Below the pieces are notes generated by a model. The model saw nothing but the letters and a program-made list of their open reading frames with translations, searched no databases and was not told the DNA's origin. Made by a program: the position numbers and the translations under genes. Below, piece after piece: positions 50,379 through 59,192 of a stretch of DNA of 64,000 nucleotides; positions within the stretch are counted from its first letter, which is position 1; every line of letters begins with the position of its first letter. The stretch is taken from the NCBI RefSeq assembly GCF_963678845.1, contig NZ_OY787468.1, forward strand, positions 620,001 through 684,000. Direction: 5' to 3'. The DNA is from an uncultured Bacteroides sp. (GTDB lineage Bacteria; Bacteroidota; Bacteroidia; Bacteroidales; Bacteroidaceae).

Positions 50379-51392
50379 ATGGATTTAATTAATGAAATTA
50401 TTGCGCGGGCGAAAGCTGATCGTCAGCGTATTGTACTTCCTGAAGGAACGGAAGAACGTACTTTGAAAGCTGCTGATCAGGTTTTGGCAGATGGAGTTGC
50501 AGACATCATACTTATTGGTAGCCCGGAAGAAATTAAAAAACTGGCTGCAGAGTGGGATCTTAAGAATATTGAAAAGGCAACTATCATTGACCCGGCTAAT
50601 CATGCAAAGAAGGAACAATATGCTGAATTACTTTGTGAACTTCGCAAGAAAAAGGGTATGAAGATTGAAGATGCCCGTAAGTTGGTTCTTGATCCGTTGT
50701 ATTTAGGATGCCTGATTATTAAGAGTGGCGATGCTGATGGTCAGTTGGCGGGTGCTCAAAACACAACAGGTGATGTTCTTCGCCCTGCATTGCAGATTAT
50801 TAAAACAGCTCCAGGCATCAGCGTTGTATCTGGTGCTATGCTACTTATTACTAAAACACCTCAATACGGCAAAGATGGTCTTTTGGTTATCGCTGACGTT
50901 GCTGTTTTGCCAAACCCAACAGCTGAAGAACTTGCTCAGATTGCTGTAGCTACAGGTAGAACTGCTCGTGTGCTCGCAAACGTAGAACCAAAAGTTGCAA
51001 TGTTAAGCTTCTCAACAAAAGGAAGTGCTAAACATGAAATGGTTGATAAGGTAGCTGAAGCTACTCGTTTAGCAAAAGAATTAGATCCTGAAATGCAGAT
51101 TGACGGTGAACTTCAGGCGGATGCTGCTTTAGTTCCTTCTGTAGGTCGTAGTAAAGCTCCTGGTAGTGCCATTGCAGGGCAAGCAAATACATTGGTTTTC
51201 CCTTCACTTGAAGTTGGTAACATTGCTTATAAGCTTGTACAACGTTTAGGCGGAGCAGAAGCTGTAGGTCCTGTTCTTCAGGGTATGGCTGCTCCTGTTA
51301 ATGACCTATCTCGTGGTTGTTCAATACAGGATATTTACAGAATGATTGCAATTACCGCTAATCAGGCAATCGGAGCAAAAATAAATAAATAA
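50379..51392 (+). CDS. pta: Phosphate acetyltransferase
   Basis: Converts acetyl-CoA and phosphate to acetyl phosphate in acetate production. The 337-residue short-form Pta has RIVLPEGTEERTLKAADQVL near 18-37, AGAQNTTGDVLRPALQI near 124-140 and AIAGQANTLVFPSLEVGNIA near 264-283. It lacks the N-terminal regulatory domains of the long form. It begins an operon with a dehydrogenase gene and ackA. Confidence 0.96.
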   Translation: MDLINEIIARAKADRQRIVLPEGTEERTLKAADQVLADGVADIILIGSPEEIKKLAAEWDLKNIEKATIIDPANHAKKEQYAELLCELRKKKGMKIEDARKLVLDPLYLGCLIIKSGDADGQLAGAQNTTGDVLRPALQIIKTAPGISVVSGAMLLITKTPQYGKDGLLVIADVAVLPNPTAEELAQIAVATGRTARVLANVEPKVAMLSFSTKGSAKHEMVDKVAEATRLAKELDPEMQIDGELQADAALVPSVGRSKAPGSAIAGQANTLVFPSLEVGNIAYKLVQRLGGAEAVGPVLQGMAAPVNDLSRGCSIQDIYRMIAITANQAIGAKINK

Positions 51393-51396
51393 GAAT

Positions 51397-52368
51397 ATGG
51401 CAGAAATGATTAAAGAACCAATAGAGAACTATGGGCTAAGCTCTAAAGATCGTAAGAAGACTTTGTTCTCTAGGATTGGAGTCGTAGGCTGCGGAAAGGA
51501 AGGCTCAAAAATAGCTACTGTGGCTGCTACGGCTGGTATTGAAGTGGTATTCCTGGAAATCAGTGATGAGAAAATACAAACAGCATTTGATAGAATTGCT
51601 GGTGAACTTGATATGCGTATTGCCACATGGGGACTTACTGAATCTGAAAAGAAAACAATTCTTGGACGTATTACCGGAACCCTTACTTTTGAAGCATTTA
51701 AAGATTGTGACTTTGTAATTGAAGCAGTACGTTATGATGAAAATGGAGAAAGAAGTCTTAATCACCGTAAAGAGATTTTTAAGAATCTTGAATCAGTATT
51801 AACTTCTGATGCTATTATCGCTACAAATGCATCTTCTGTAGTAATTACAGAGCTGGCAGCAGAACTTCAGCATAAAGAACGTTGCGTGTGCCTGCATTTT
51901 GTAATAATGCAACCTCAAAGCCGCGTAATGGAAATTGTTCGTGGACTTTATACTTCAGAATCTTGCTATAATAAAGTTTGTCAATTTGCTAAACTTATAA
52001 GCTATGATTATGTTACAGTAGAAGAGTCTGCTGGTTTGGTTAGTAATCGTCTATTCTTTACCCTGTTGAATGAGGCTTGTTCTATCCTTCAGGAAGGTCT
52101 TACAACTCCAATTGAAATTGATTCTATCATTAAGTTTGGGTTAGGACAAAGACAAGGTGTGTTCTGTATGGCTGACCAAATGGGAATTGAAAAAATCGTT
52201 CCTCAGATGGAAGATTTGTATAAAGAGTTTGGCTCTTTGAAATACAAACCATCTCCATTGTTACTCCGCTTAAATCGTGCTAAGCGTTGGGGGGTAAGTA
52301 CTGGTATGGGCTTCTATGCTTATGATGAAGAAGGAAGCCGTATAATTAATGAGAATGAGAAAAAATAG
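51397..52368 (+). CDS. 3-hydroxyacyl-CoA dehydrogenase family protein
   Basis: A 323-residue protein of the 3-hydroxybutyryl-CoA dehydrogenase type. The N-terminal NAD-binding domain shows GVVGCGKEGSKIATVAATAG near 28-47, with glutamate after the next strand (FLEIS). The catalytic His-containing segment LHFVIMQPQ near 167-175 departs from the usual HFFNP. The C-terminal domain has ESAGLVSNRLFFTLLNEACS near 209-228. It lies between pta and ackA with 4- and 6-base gaps. Substrate uncertain: 3-hydroxybutyryl-CoA is the standard guess, but the altered motif leaves doubt. Confidence 0.8.
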   Translation: MAEMIKEPIENYGLSSKDRKKTLFSRIGVVGCGKEGSKIATVAATAGIEVVFLEISDEKIQTAFDRIAGELDMRIATWGLTESEKKTILGRITGTLTFEAFKDCDFVIEAVRYDENGERSLNHRKEIFKNLESVLTSDAIIATNASSVVITELAAELQHKERCVCLHFVIMQPQSRVMEIVRGLYTSESCYNKVCQFAKLISYDYVTVEESAGLVSNRLFFTLLNEACSILQEGLTTPIEIDSIIKFGLGQRQGVFCMADQMGIEKIVPQMEDLYKEFGSLKYKPSPLLLRLNRAKRWGVSTGMGFYAYDEEGSRIINENEKK

Positions 52369-52374
52369 AAAACT

Positions 52375-53577
52375 ATGAAAATATTAGTGCTCAACTGCGG
52401 TAGTTCATCCATCAAATATAAGTTGTTCAATATGGACACAAAAGAGGTGATGGCTCAAGGCGGAATTGAAAAAATTGGATTAAAAGGTTCTTTTCTTAAA
52501 CTGACTCTTCCTAATGGAAATAAGGTTATGTTGGAAGGAGAAATTCTGGAACATACAGCTGGTATTGAATACATTCTTGGAGTTTTAGTAAGCGAAAAAT
52601 ATGGTTGTATCAAATCATTGGATGAAATCAATGCTGTGGGACACCGTGTGGTTCACGGAGGAGAGAAATTCAACAAGTCAGTGCTGATTACTGATCAGGT
52701 GATTGAAAAGATTGTAGAATGTATTGATATCGCTCCACTTCACAATCCACCTAACTTGAAAGGTATTCGTGCGGTTTCAGAGTTGATGCCAAATGCTCCT
52801 CAGATTGCTGTATTTGATACTGCTTTCCATCAGACTATGCCTGATTATGCATATATGTATGGTATTCCTTATCAACTATATAAAAAATATGGTATCCGCC
52901 GTTATGGCTTTCATGGAACCAGTCATCGTTATGTTTCAAAACGAGTATGTGAATACCTTGGCGTTTCACAGGAAGGCCAACGAATTATTACTTGTCACGT
53001 AGGTAATGGTGGTTCTGTCTCTGCTATTAAAGATGGTAAGTCAATGGATACTTCAATGGGATTTACTCCTGTAGAGGGTTTATTGATGGGTACTCGTGCC
53101 GGAGATATTGATGCTGGAGTTGTTTCTTATATCATGGATAAAGAGATGATTGGCACAGCTTCTATTTCTACATTGTTAAATAAACATAGCGGTGTACTTG
53201 GGGTCTCTGGTGTTTCCAGTGATATGCGTGAACTTGACGCTGCATGTCAGGAAGGTAATGAACGAGCTATTCTTGCAGAAAAGATGTATTACTACCGTAT
53301 TAAAAAGTATGTTGGTGCTTATACTGCAGCTTTGGGTGGAGTTGATATCATTGTATTTACCGGTGGTGTTGGTGAAAATCAATCAAAATGCCGTGCAGAG
53401 GTTTGTGATGGTCTTCAGTATATGGGGGTCTCTCTTGATCAGGAATTGAATAATAAGATTCATGGTGATGAGGCTGTTATCAGCACTTCTGATTCTAAAG
53501 TTAAAGTAGTTGTAATTCCTACAGATGAAGAATTTATGATCGCTTCTGATACTCTGCAGATTTTAACTGAGAAATAA
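52375..53577 (+). CDS. ackA: Acetate kinase
   Basis: Makes ATP and acetate from acetyl phosphate; the partner of Pta. The 400-residue protein shows LNCGSSSIKYKLF near 5-17, GHRVVHGG near 87-94, IRRYGFHGTSHRYVS near 174-188, GTRAGDIDAG near 237-246 and VFTGGVGENQ near 325-334. A perfect hairpin terminator follows after 18 bases. Confidence 0.97.
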   Translation: MKILVLNCGSSSIKYKLFNMDTKEVMAQGGIEKIGLKGSFLKLTLPNGNKVMLEGEILEHTAGIEYILGVLVSEKYGCIKSLDEINAVGHRVVHGGEKFNKSVLITDQVIEKIVECIDIAPLHNPPNLKGIRAVSELMPNAPQIAVFDTAFHQTMPDYAYMYGIPYQLYKKYGIRRYGFHGTSHRYVSKRVCEYLGVSQEGQRIITCHVGNGGSVSAIKDGKSMDTSMGFTPVEGLLMGTRAGDIDAGVVSYIMDKEMIGTASISTLLNKHSGVLGVSGVSSDMRELDAACQEGNERAILAEKMYYYRIKKYVGAYTAALGGVDIIVFTGGVGENQSKCRAEVCDGLQYMGVSLDQELNNKIHGDEAVISTSDSKVKVVVIPTDEEFMIASDTLQILTEK

Positions 53578-53595
53578 ATAAATCACATATAATAA

Positions 53596-53630
53596 GAAAG
53601 AGGTATAAGACTTGCTCCTATACCTCTTTC
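53596..53630. terminator. Bidirectional terminator between ackA and the ROK kinase gene
   Basis: GAAAGAGGTATA (53596-53607) pairs perfectly with TATACCTCTTTC (53619-53630) around an 11-base loop, followed by TCTTTATT. It serves the converging pta-ackA operon and the ROK kinase gene. Confidence 0.85.
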
Positions 53631-53652
53631 TCTTTATTATAAAGAGAAAAAA

Positions 53653-54624
53653 TTATTCTCTAATATCTTTTAATTCCCAACCAAGAGCACTAGCACCAAG
53701 AACAGCTGCGTCAGAATCCTTAAGTTCAGAAACAAGAAGCTTCGTTTTACCTTTAAAGATATTCAGAACGTTGTTGTCAAGTCCTTTTTGAACAGGCTTC
53801 ATAATATAATCACCTGATTTTGCTAACCCACCAAACAGTACAATTGCTTCAGGGCTAGAGAAAGCAACGAAGTTTGCCAAAGCTTCACCAAGCAAGGAAC
53901 CTGTGAACTCGAATATTTCCTGAGCAAGTTTATCTCCTTTTACTGCAGCATCAAATACGTCTTTAGAAGTAATATCTTCAGAAGAGATGTTACGTAGGAG
54001 GCTTTGATCTGAACGGGCAACCAGGAATTCACGTGCTGTACGGGCTACACCTGTAGCAGAACAATAAGCTTCCAGACATCCTTTACGCCCGCAGCCGCAC
54101 ATTCTTCCGTTTTCGTGGCGTACAATAACATGTCCTAGCTCACCAGCAAAACCATCATGGCCATAAACTACCTGTCCGTTGACTACAATACCGCTACCTA
54201 CGCCAGTGCCAAGAGTTATCATGATAAAATCTTTCATTCCGCGAGCAGCTCCATATGTCATTTCACCAATCGCTGCGGCATTAGCATCGTTTGTTAAAGC
54301 TGTAGGAATACCTAGTCTTTGCTCAAACAATTCTGCTAAATGGATAACACCTTTCCAAGGAAGGTTAGGAGCAAACTCTATTGTTCCGCTATAATAATTT
54401 CCATTAGGCGCTCCAATACCTATACCTTTGATCTTTTCAACTCCACCTTCAGATTCAATTAAAGGGAGTAGATTTTTACAGACTGTGTCTACATAATCTT
54501 CAACCTTATCGTATGCTTGAGTCTTTACAGAACCACTACATAAGATTGTACCACGGGCATCCACAATACCAAATACTGTGTTTGTTCCACCTATGTCAAT
54601 GCCTACTACGTAGGGCTTTTCCAT
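53653..54624 (-). CDS. ROK family sugar kinase (glucokinase-like)
   Basis: The frame reaches 54636, but ATG at 54624 (MEKPYVVGIDIGGT) is the normal ROK start, giving 323 residues. Visible are the phosphate-binding loop VGIDIGGTNT at 6-15, ALTNDANAAAIGE near 112-124, LGTGVGSG near 139-146 and the zinc/ROK motif CGCGRKGCLEAY near 174-185. ROK kinases phosphorylate glucose, mannose or N-acetyl sugars; glucose is most likely but not certain. Confidence 0.9.
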   Translation of the reverse strand: MEKPYVVGIDIGGTNTVFGIVDARGTILCSGSVKTQAYDKVEDYVDTVCKNLLPLIESEGGVEKIKGIGIGAPNGNYYSGTIEFAPNLPWKGVIHLAELFEQRLGIPTALTNDANAAAIGEMTYGAARGMKDFIMITLGTGVGSGIVVNGQVVYGHDGFAGELGHVIVRHENGRMCGCGRKGCLEAYCSATGVARTAREFLVARSDQSLLRNISSEDITSKDVFDAAVKGDKLAQEIFEFTGSLLGEALANFVAFSSPEAIVLFGGLAKSGDYIMKPVQKGLDNNVLNIFKGKTKLLVSELKDSDAAVLGASALGWELKDIRE

Positions 54625-54780
54625 GCTAGAAATCATTATATTATTATTTAAAGGGTTAATAACTAATCTACAAATTACGCAAAGATCATTGGTATTACAA
54701 AATCTTTTTGAAATTTTCTTTTATCTATCTGCAACTTTTAGCACTACTGTTGCGTCTAATATGAAAAACAGTGCTTAAAC

Positions 54781-55497
54781 ATGATACATTTAGAAGACAT
54801 TAACAAAACCTATTACAACGGAGCTCCCCTTCATGTGCTCAAAGGTATAAATCTTGATATTGAACGTGGTGAATTTGTCTCTATTATGGGGGCTTCTGGT
54901 TCTGGAAAGTCAACCCTGCTCAATATCTTAGGTATTTTAGATAACTATGATACCGGAGATTATTATCTCAACGATGTTTTGATAAAAAAGTTGAGCGAAA
55001 CCCGTGCAGCTGAATACCGCAACAGAATGATTGGATTTATTTTCCAGTCTTTTAATCTTATATCTTTTAAGAATGCAATGGAAAATGTTGCATTGCCACT
55101 TTTCTATCAGAATATAAGCAGAAAGAAAAGAAATATTCTGGCTATGGAGTATTTGGATAAACTAGGACTGAAAGAGTGGGCACATCACATGCCCAATGAG
55201 CTTTCTGGTGGGCAGAAACAGCGTGTGGCTATTGCTCGTGCTTTGATTTCCCAACCTCAGATTATTCTTGCCGATGAACCTACCGGTGCTTTGGATAGTA
55301 AGACCTCAGATGAAGTGATGCAGATACTAAAAGAGGTAAATGATCTGGGCATGACCTTGGTTGTTGTTACTCACGAATCGGGAGTGGCAAACAGGACCAA
55401 TAAGATTATTCATATAAAAGATGGAATTATTGAATCTGTAGAAGATAATGCCAATCACAACCTGTCACCGTTTGGTGCCGGTAAAATGATGAAATAA
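54781..55497 (+). CDS. MacB-type ABC transporter ATP-binding protein
   Basis: A 238-residue ATPase: Walker A MGASGSGKST near 39-48, Q-loop FQSFNLISFKNAMEN, signature LSGGQKQRVA near 141-150, Walker B IILADEPTGAL. It starts a five-gene operon with two permease genes (3-base gap), an adaptor and a TolC. This is the ATPase of a MacAB-TolC-like export pump for peptides, lipoproteins or toxic compounds. Confidence 0.92.
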   Translation: MIHLEDINKTYYNGAPLHVLKGINLDIERGEFVSIMGASGSGKSTLLNILGILDNYDTGDYYLNDVLIKKLSETRAAEYRNRMIGFIFQSFNLISFKNAMENVALPLFYQNISRKKRNILAMEYLDKLGLKEWAHHMPNELSGGQKQRVAIARALISQPQIILADEPTGALDSKTSDEVMQILKEVNDLGMTLVVVTHESGVANRTNKIIHIKDGIIESVEDNANHNLSPFGAGKMMK

Positions 55498-55500
55498 GCC

Positions 55501-56769
55501 ATGAAAATAGGAATTGATATTTGGCAAGAAATATATAGCACGATAAAGCAAAATAAATTGCGAACTGTGCTTACCGGGTTTTCCGTTTCCTGGGGAATCT
55601 TTATGTTGATTGTTCTTTTGGGATGGGGAAATGGATTAATTCATGCTTTTGAGGATGCTTCGGCTGATATGGCCAAGAACTCTATTAAAATATTTCCTGG
55701 CTCGACCAGTAAAACTTATCAGGGACTTGAAACGAACAGAAGAATTCAGTTCGATAATAATGATGTAAACATTACCAGAAATAAATTCAGGAATAATGTG
55801 GTTTTAGCAGGAGCAACGGTGAGCGAGAACGGAATCACTCTTTCCAATAAGGATCAATATGTTTCACTGGAGCTTGATGGCGTATTTCCGTCTTATACTG
55901 ATATAGAACCAGTAAAGCTGGATCAGAATGGTGGTCGTTTTATCAATGATCTGGACATTAGTCAGAGAAGAAAGGTTATTGTTATACATTATAAGACAAA
56001 GAAAGTTCTTTTCCGTAATCAGAGTGCTATAGGAAAGTTTTTAAATGCCGGCGGAGTTACTTACCAGGTCGTTGGTATCTACAGAGACAAAGGGAACAGA
56101 GATGCACAATCTGCATATATTCCTTTTACTACAGCTCAAACTATCTATAATAAAGCAGATACAATAGATAATATAATATTTACGACACGTAACCTGAATA
56201 CCGTGGCTGCAAATAAAGATTTTGAAAAGGAATACCGCAAGGCTGTAGGTAGTCATCATCGTTTTGATCCTGAAGATATGAATGCAATGTATATATGGAA
56301 TCGTTTTACGCAATATCTGCAACAGCTTACTGCCAAGACTATTCTGACTACAGCAGTTTGGATAATTGGTATATTTACTCTGTTAAGCGGCATTGTCGGG
56401 GTGAGCAATATTATGTTGATTACTGTGAAGGAAAGAACCCGTGAATTTGGTATCCGTAAAGCTTTAGGGGCATCTCCAGCGTCTATTTTGTGGCTAGTTA
56501 TTCTGGAGAGTATACTTATAACGACTATTTTTGGATATATAGGTATGGTGGCAGGTATAGGTGTTACAGAATATATGAATGCAGTGGATGGTGTTAAAAC
56601 ATTTGGTTCAGGACCAATGCAGATGACCGTATTTAAAGATCCTACTGTAGATATCAGTGTTGCGATAAGAGCTACAGTAACTTTGATTGTAGCTGGTACG
56701 CTTGCAGGATTTTTTCCTGCTAGGAAGGCTGTGAAGATTAGACCAATAGAAGCATTAAGATCAGAATAA
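55501..56769 (+). CDS. MacB-like ABC transporter permease 1
   Basis: A 422-residue protein: an N-terminal membrane helix (about 20-45), a large periplasmic MacB_PCD domain (about 50-285) and three C-terminal helices (FtsX domain, with VGVSNIMLITVKERTREFGI near 300-319). Together with the ATPase and permease 2 it would drive mechanotransmission to the adaptor. Ends 2 bases before permease 2. Confidence 0.9.
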   Translation: MKIGIDIWQEIYSTIKQNKLRTVLTGFSVSWGIFMLIVLLGWGNGLIHAFEDASADMAKNSIKIFPGSTSKTYQGLETNRRIQFDNNDVNITRNKFRNNVVLAGATVSENGITLSNKDQYVSLELDGVFPSYTDIEPVKLDQNGGRFINDLDISQRRKVIVIHYKTKKVLFRNQSAIGKFLNAGGVTYQVVGIYRDKGNRDAQSAYIPFTTAQTIYNKADTIDNIIFTTRNLNTVAANKDFEKEYRKAVGSHHRFDPEDMNAMYIWNRFTQYLQQLTAKTILTTAVWIIGIFTLLSGIVGVSNIMLITVKERTREFGIRKALGASPASILWLVILESILITTIFGYIGMVAGIGVTEYMNAVDGVKTFGSGPMQMTVFKDPTVDISVAIRATVTLIVAGTLAGFFPARKAVKIRPIEALRSE

Positions 56770-56771
56770 TT

Positions 56772-58016
56772 ATGAAATTTACAGATATAGATTATTGGGA
56801 GGAAGTCCTCATAACCATTACGCGCAACAAAACACGTAGTATATTGACCGCTTTTGGTATATTCTGGGGAATCTTTATGCTGGTTGCCTTAATTGGCGGA
56901 GGTAATGGCTTGCAGCAGATGATGAGCCGTAACTTTGCTGGATTTGCAACGAACTCGTGTTTTGTTATTAGCCGGCAGACTAGTGAGCCTTACAAAGGAT
57001 TCCGCAAAGGGCGCCAATGGGATTTGGAAAACAATGATGTAACAACCCTTCGGAGTCGTATTCCTGATATAGAAGATATAACTCCCAACCTTTTCCGCTG
57101 GGGATCTAATATTGTTCGTGGAGAGAAGAAAGGAACTTTTGTTGCGCGCGGTATCTATCCTTCATACGATAGAATAGAAAAACAGACCATGTTATACGGT
57201 CGCTTTATTAATGATGTTGATATAAGTGAGAAGCGTAAAGTCTGTACTATTGGTACCCGCATATATGAGACACTCTTCAAAAAAGGACAAGATCCCTGTG
57301 GACAGTACATTCGTGTGGATGGAATCTATTATCAGGTTGTGGGTGTTTGCTCGGGAGTTAGTAATATCAATATTGGCGGATCAAGTGAAGAGATGGCAAG
57401 CATTCCTTTTACTACAATGCAGCAGGCTTATAACTTTGGAAAAACTGTTCATATAATCTGTTTAACAGCTAAGCATGGCGTAGCAGTAAGCTCTTTAGAA
57501 CCTAAAATACAGGAACTGATAAAGTATAATCACCTGATATCGCCCAAAGATCCTCAGGCTGTGATGGTTCTGAATATGGAAGAGATGTTTAAGATGGTGG
57601 ATAGTCTGTTTACAGGTATCAGAATGCTTGTTTGGCTTGTTGGACTTGGTACTTTGCTGGCCGGTGCAATTGGAGTAAGTAATATTATGATGGTTACTGT
57701 TCGTGAACGGACAGTGGAGATTGGTATTCGCCGCGCCATCGGTGCTCGTCCCCGGGAGATAATGCAACAAATCCTTGCCGAGAGTATGGTGCTGACAGCT
57801 ATTGCCGGACTAACAGGTATCTCATTTGCTGTACTGATTCTTCAGGTGGCCGAAGTAGGAGTTACAGCCAGCGGAACAGTTGCTTACTTTCAGGTTTCTT
57901 TCTGGACGGCAATAGGAATGGCACTTCTGTTACTCTCTTTGGGATTGTTTGCCGGACTGGCACCTGCTTACCGGGCAATGTCAATAAAGCCTATTGATGC
58001 TATGCGTGATGAATAA
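56772..58016 (+). CDS. MacB-like ABC transporter permease 2
   Basis: A 414-residue paralogue of permease 1 with the same layout: an N-terminal helix (about 20-43), a periplasmic domain and C-terminal FtsX helices (IGVSNIMMVTVRERTVEIGI near 298-317). Two different permeases next to each other suggest a heterodimer, unlike the MacB homodimer. Codon and base usage match the neighbours. Confidence 0.9.
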   Translation: MKFTDIDYWEEVLITITRNKTRSILTAFGIFWGIFMLVALIGGGNGLQQMMSRNFAGFATNSCFVISRQTSEPYKGFRKGRQWDLENNDVTTLRSRIPDIEDITPNLFRWGSNIVRGEKKGTFVARGIYPSYDRIEKQTMLYGRFINDVDISEKRKVCTIGTRIYETLFKKGQDPCGQYIRVDGIYYQVVGVCSGVSNINIGGSSEEMASIPFTTMQQAYNFGKTVHIICLTAKHGVAVSSLEPKIQELIKYNHLISPKDPQAVMVLNMEEMFKMVDSLFTGIRMLVWLVGLGTLLAGAIGVSNIMMVTVRERTVEIGIRRAIGARPREIMQQILAESMVLTAIAGLTGISFAVLILQVAEVGVTASGTVAYFQVSFWTAIGMALLLLSLGLFAGLAPAYRAMSIKPIDAMRDE

Positions 58017-58060
58017 TGATTTAATAAAAACGATAATAACTATAGAAATAATAAAATAGT

Positions 58061-59188
58061 ATGAAAAAGTACATCAGAATCTTTTTGATAGTGGTTGTAG
58101 CTGCCATTTTTATCAGCACTTTCGCTTTTCTTTATGTTAAGTCTCAACCAAAGGAAATAAAGTATGAGGTTGTAACTCCAAAGGTTGCCGACATTGAAAA
58201 AAGTACCGTAGCTACAGGTAAAGTAGAACCTCGCGACGAAATTCTTATTAAGCCTCAAATCTCAGGAATTGTGGCCGATGTGTATAAACAGGCCGGTCAG
58301 TTGATTAAAAAGGGAGAGGTGATTGCTAAGGTAAAGGTCATTCCGGAATTGGGACAATTGAACTCTGCCGAGAGCCGCGTTCGCATTGCAAACATTAACT
58401 ACAAGCAAGCCTTGCAGGAATATGACCGTCAGAAAAGTCTGTTTAAAGATAAGTTAATCAGCAAAGAAGAGTTTGAAAAGAGTGAGGTGTCAATGAAAAC
58501 TGCTAAAGAAGAAGTTTCAACTTCCAAAGACAACCTTGATATTGTGAAGGATGGTATTACCAAAAACTCTGCTACTTACAGTAATACAATGATACGTTCT
58601 ACTATTGACGGATTGATTCTTGATATACCTATCAAAAAAGGAAACTCAGTTATTATGAGTAACACATTTAATGATGGTACCACTATTGCAACTGTTGCTA
58701 ACATGAAGGACCTTATCTTTAAAGGAAAAATAGACGAAACAGAAGTTGGCCGTATTAAAGAAGGAATGCCTATTAAACTAACAATTGGTGCTTTGCAGAA
58801 TCTGAAGTTTGACGCTAAGCTGGAATATATTTCTCCAAAGGGAGTTACAGAGAATGGTGCGAACCTTTTTGAAATTAAAGCAGCTATCAATGCTTCACCT
58901 GATGTGAAGATCCGTTCAGGCTACAGCGCAAATGCTGAAATTGTACTTGAACGTGTAGGAAAAGTATTAACTGTGCCCGAAAGTACAATTGAGTTTTCCG
59001 GAGATTCAACTTTTGTTTATGTGTTGAAGACAGAGAAACCTAAGCAGACTTTTGAAAGAAAACGTGTGGCTGTTGGTGTAAGCGATGGAATAAAAATTCA
59101 AATTAAGGGTGGCATTACAGCTAAAGACAAAGTGCGTGGAGCTGTGATTGAAGAAAAGAAACCTGATGCTGAAAATAAAAACAACTAA
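58061..59188 (+). CDS. HlyD/MacA-like periplasmic adaptor protein
   Basis: A 375-residue protein with an N-terminal membrane anchor (about 7-25). Then a lipoyl/barrel-sandwich half (GKVEPRDEILIKPQISGIVA near 48-67), an alpha-helical hairpin (about 95-170), the other lipoyl half (TIDGLILDIPIKKGNSVI) and a beta-barrel with membrane-proximal domain. It bridges the MacB-like permeases to TolC. It lies 44 bases after permease 2, and TolC starts 4 bases after it. Confidence 0.92.
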   Translation: MKKYIRIFLIVVVAAIFISTFAFLYVKSQPKEIKYEVVTPKVADIEKSTVATGKVEPRDEILIKPQISGIVADVYKQAGQLIKKGEVIAKVKVIPELGQLNSAESRVRIANINYKQALQEYDRQKSLFKDKLISKEEFEKSEVSMKTAKEEVSTSKDNLDIVKDGITKNSATYSNTMIRSTIDGLILDIPIKKGNSVIMSNTFNDGTTIATVANMKDLIFKGKIDETEVGRIKEGMPIKLTIGALQNLKFDAKLEYISPKGVTENGANLFEIKAAINASPDVKIRSGYSANAEIVLERVGKVLTVPESTIEFSGDSTFVYVLKTEKPKQTFERKRVAVGVSDGIKIQIKGGITAKDKVRGAVIEEKKPDAENKNN

Positions 59189-59192
59189 GGCT

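Noticed and set aside
54781..59188. Exporter with built-in peptidase for the double-glycine peptide
   Set aside because: The ATPase begins directly with the nucleotide-binding domain and has no C39 peptidase part.
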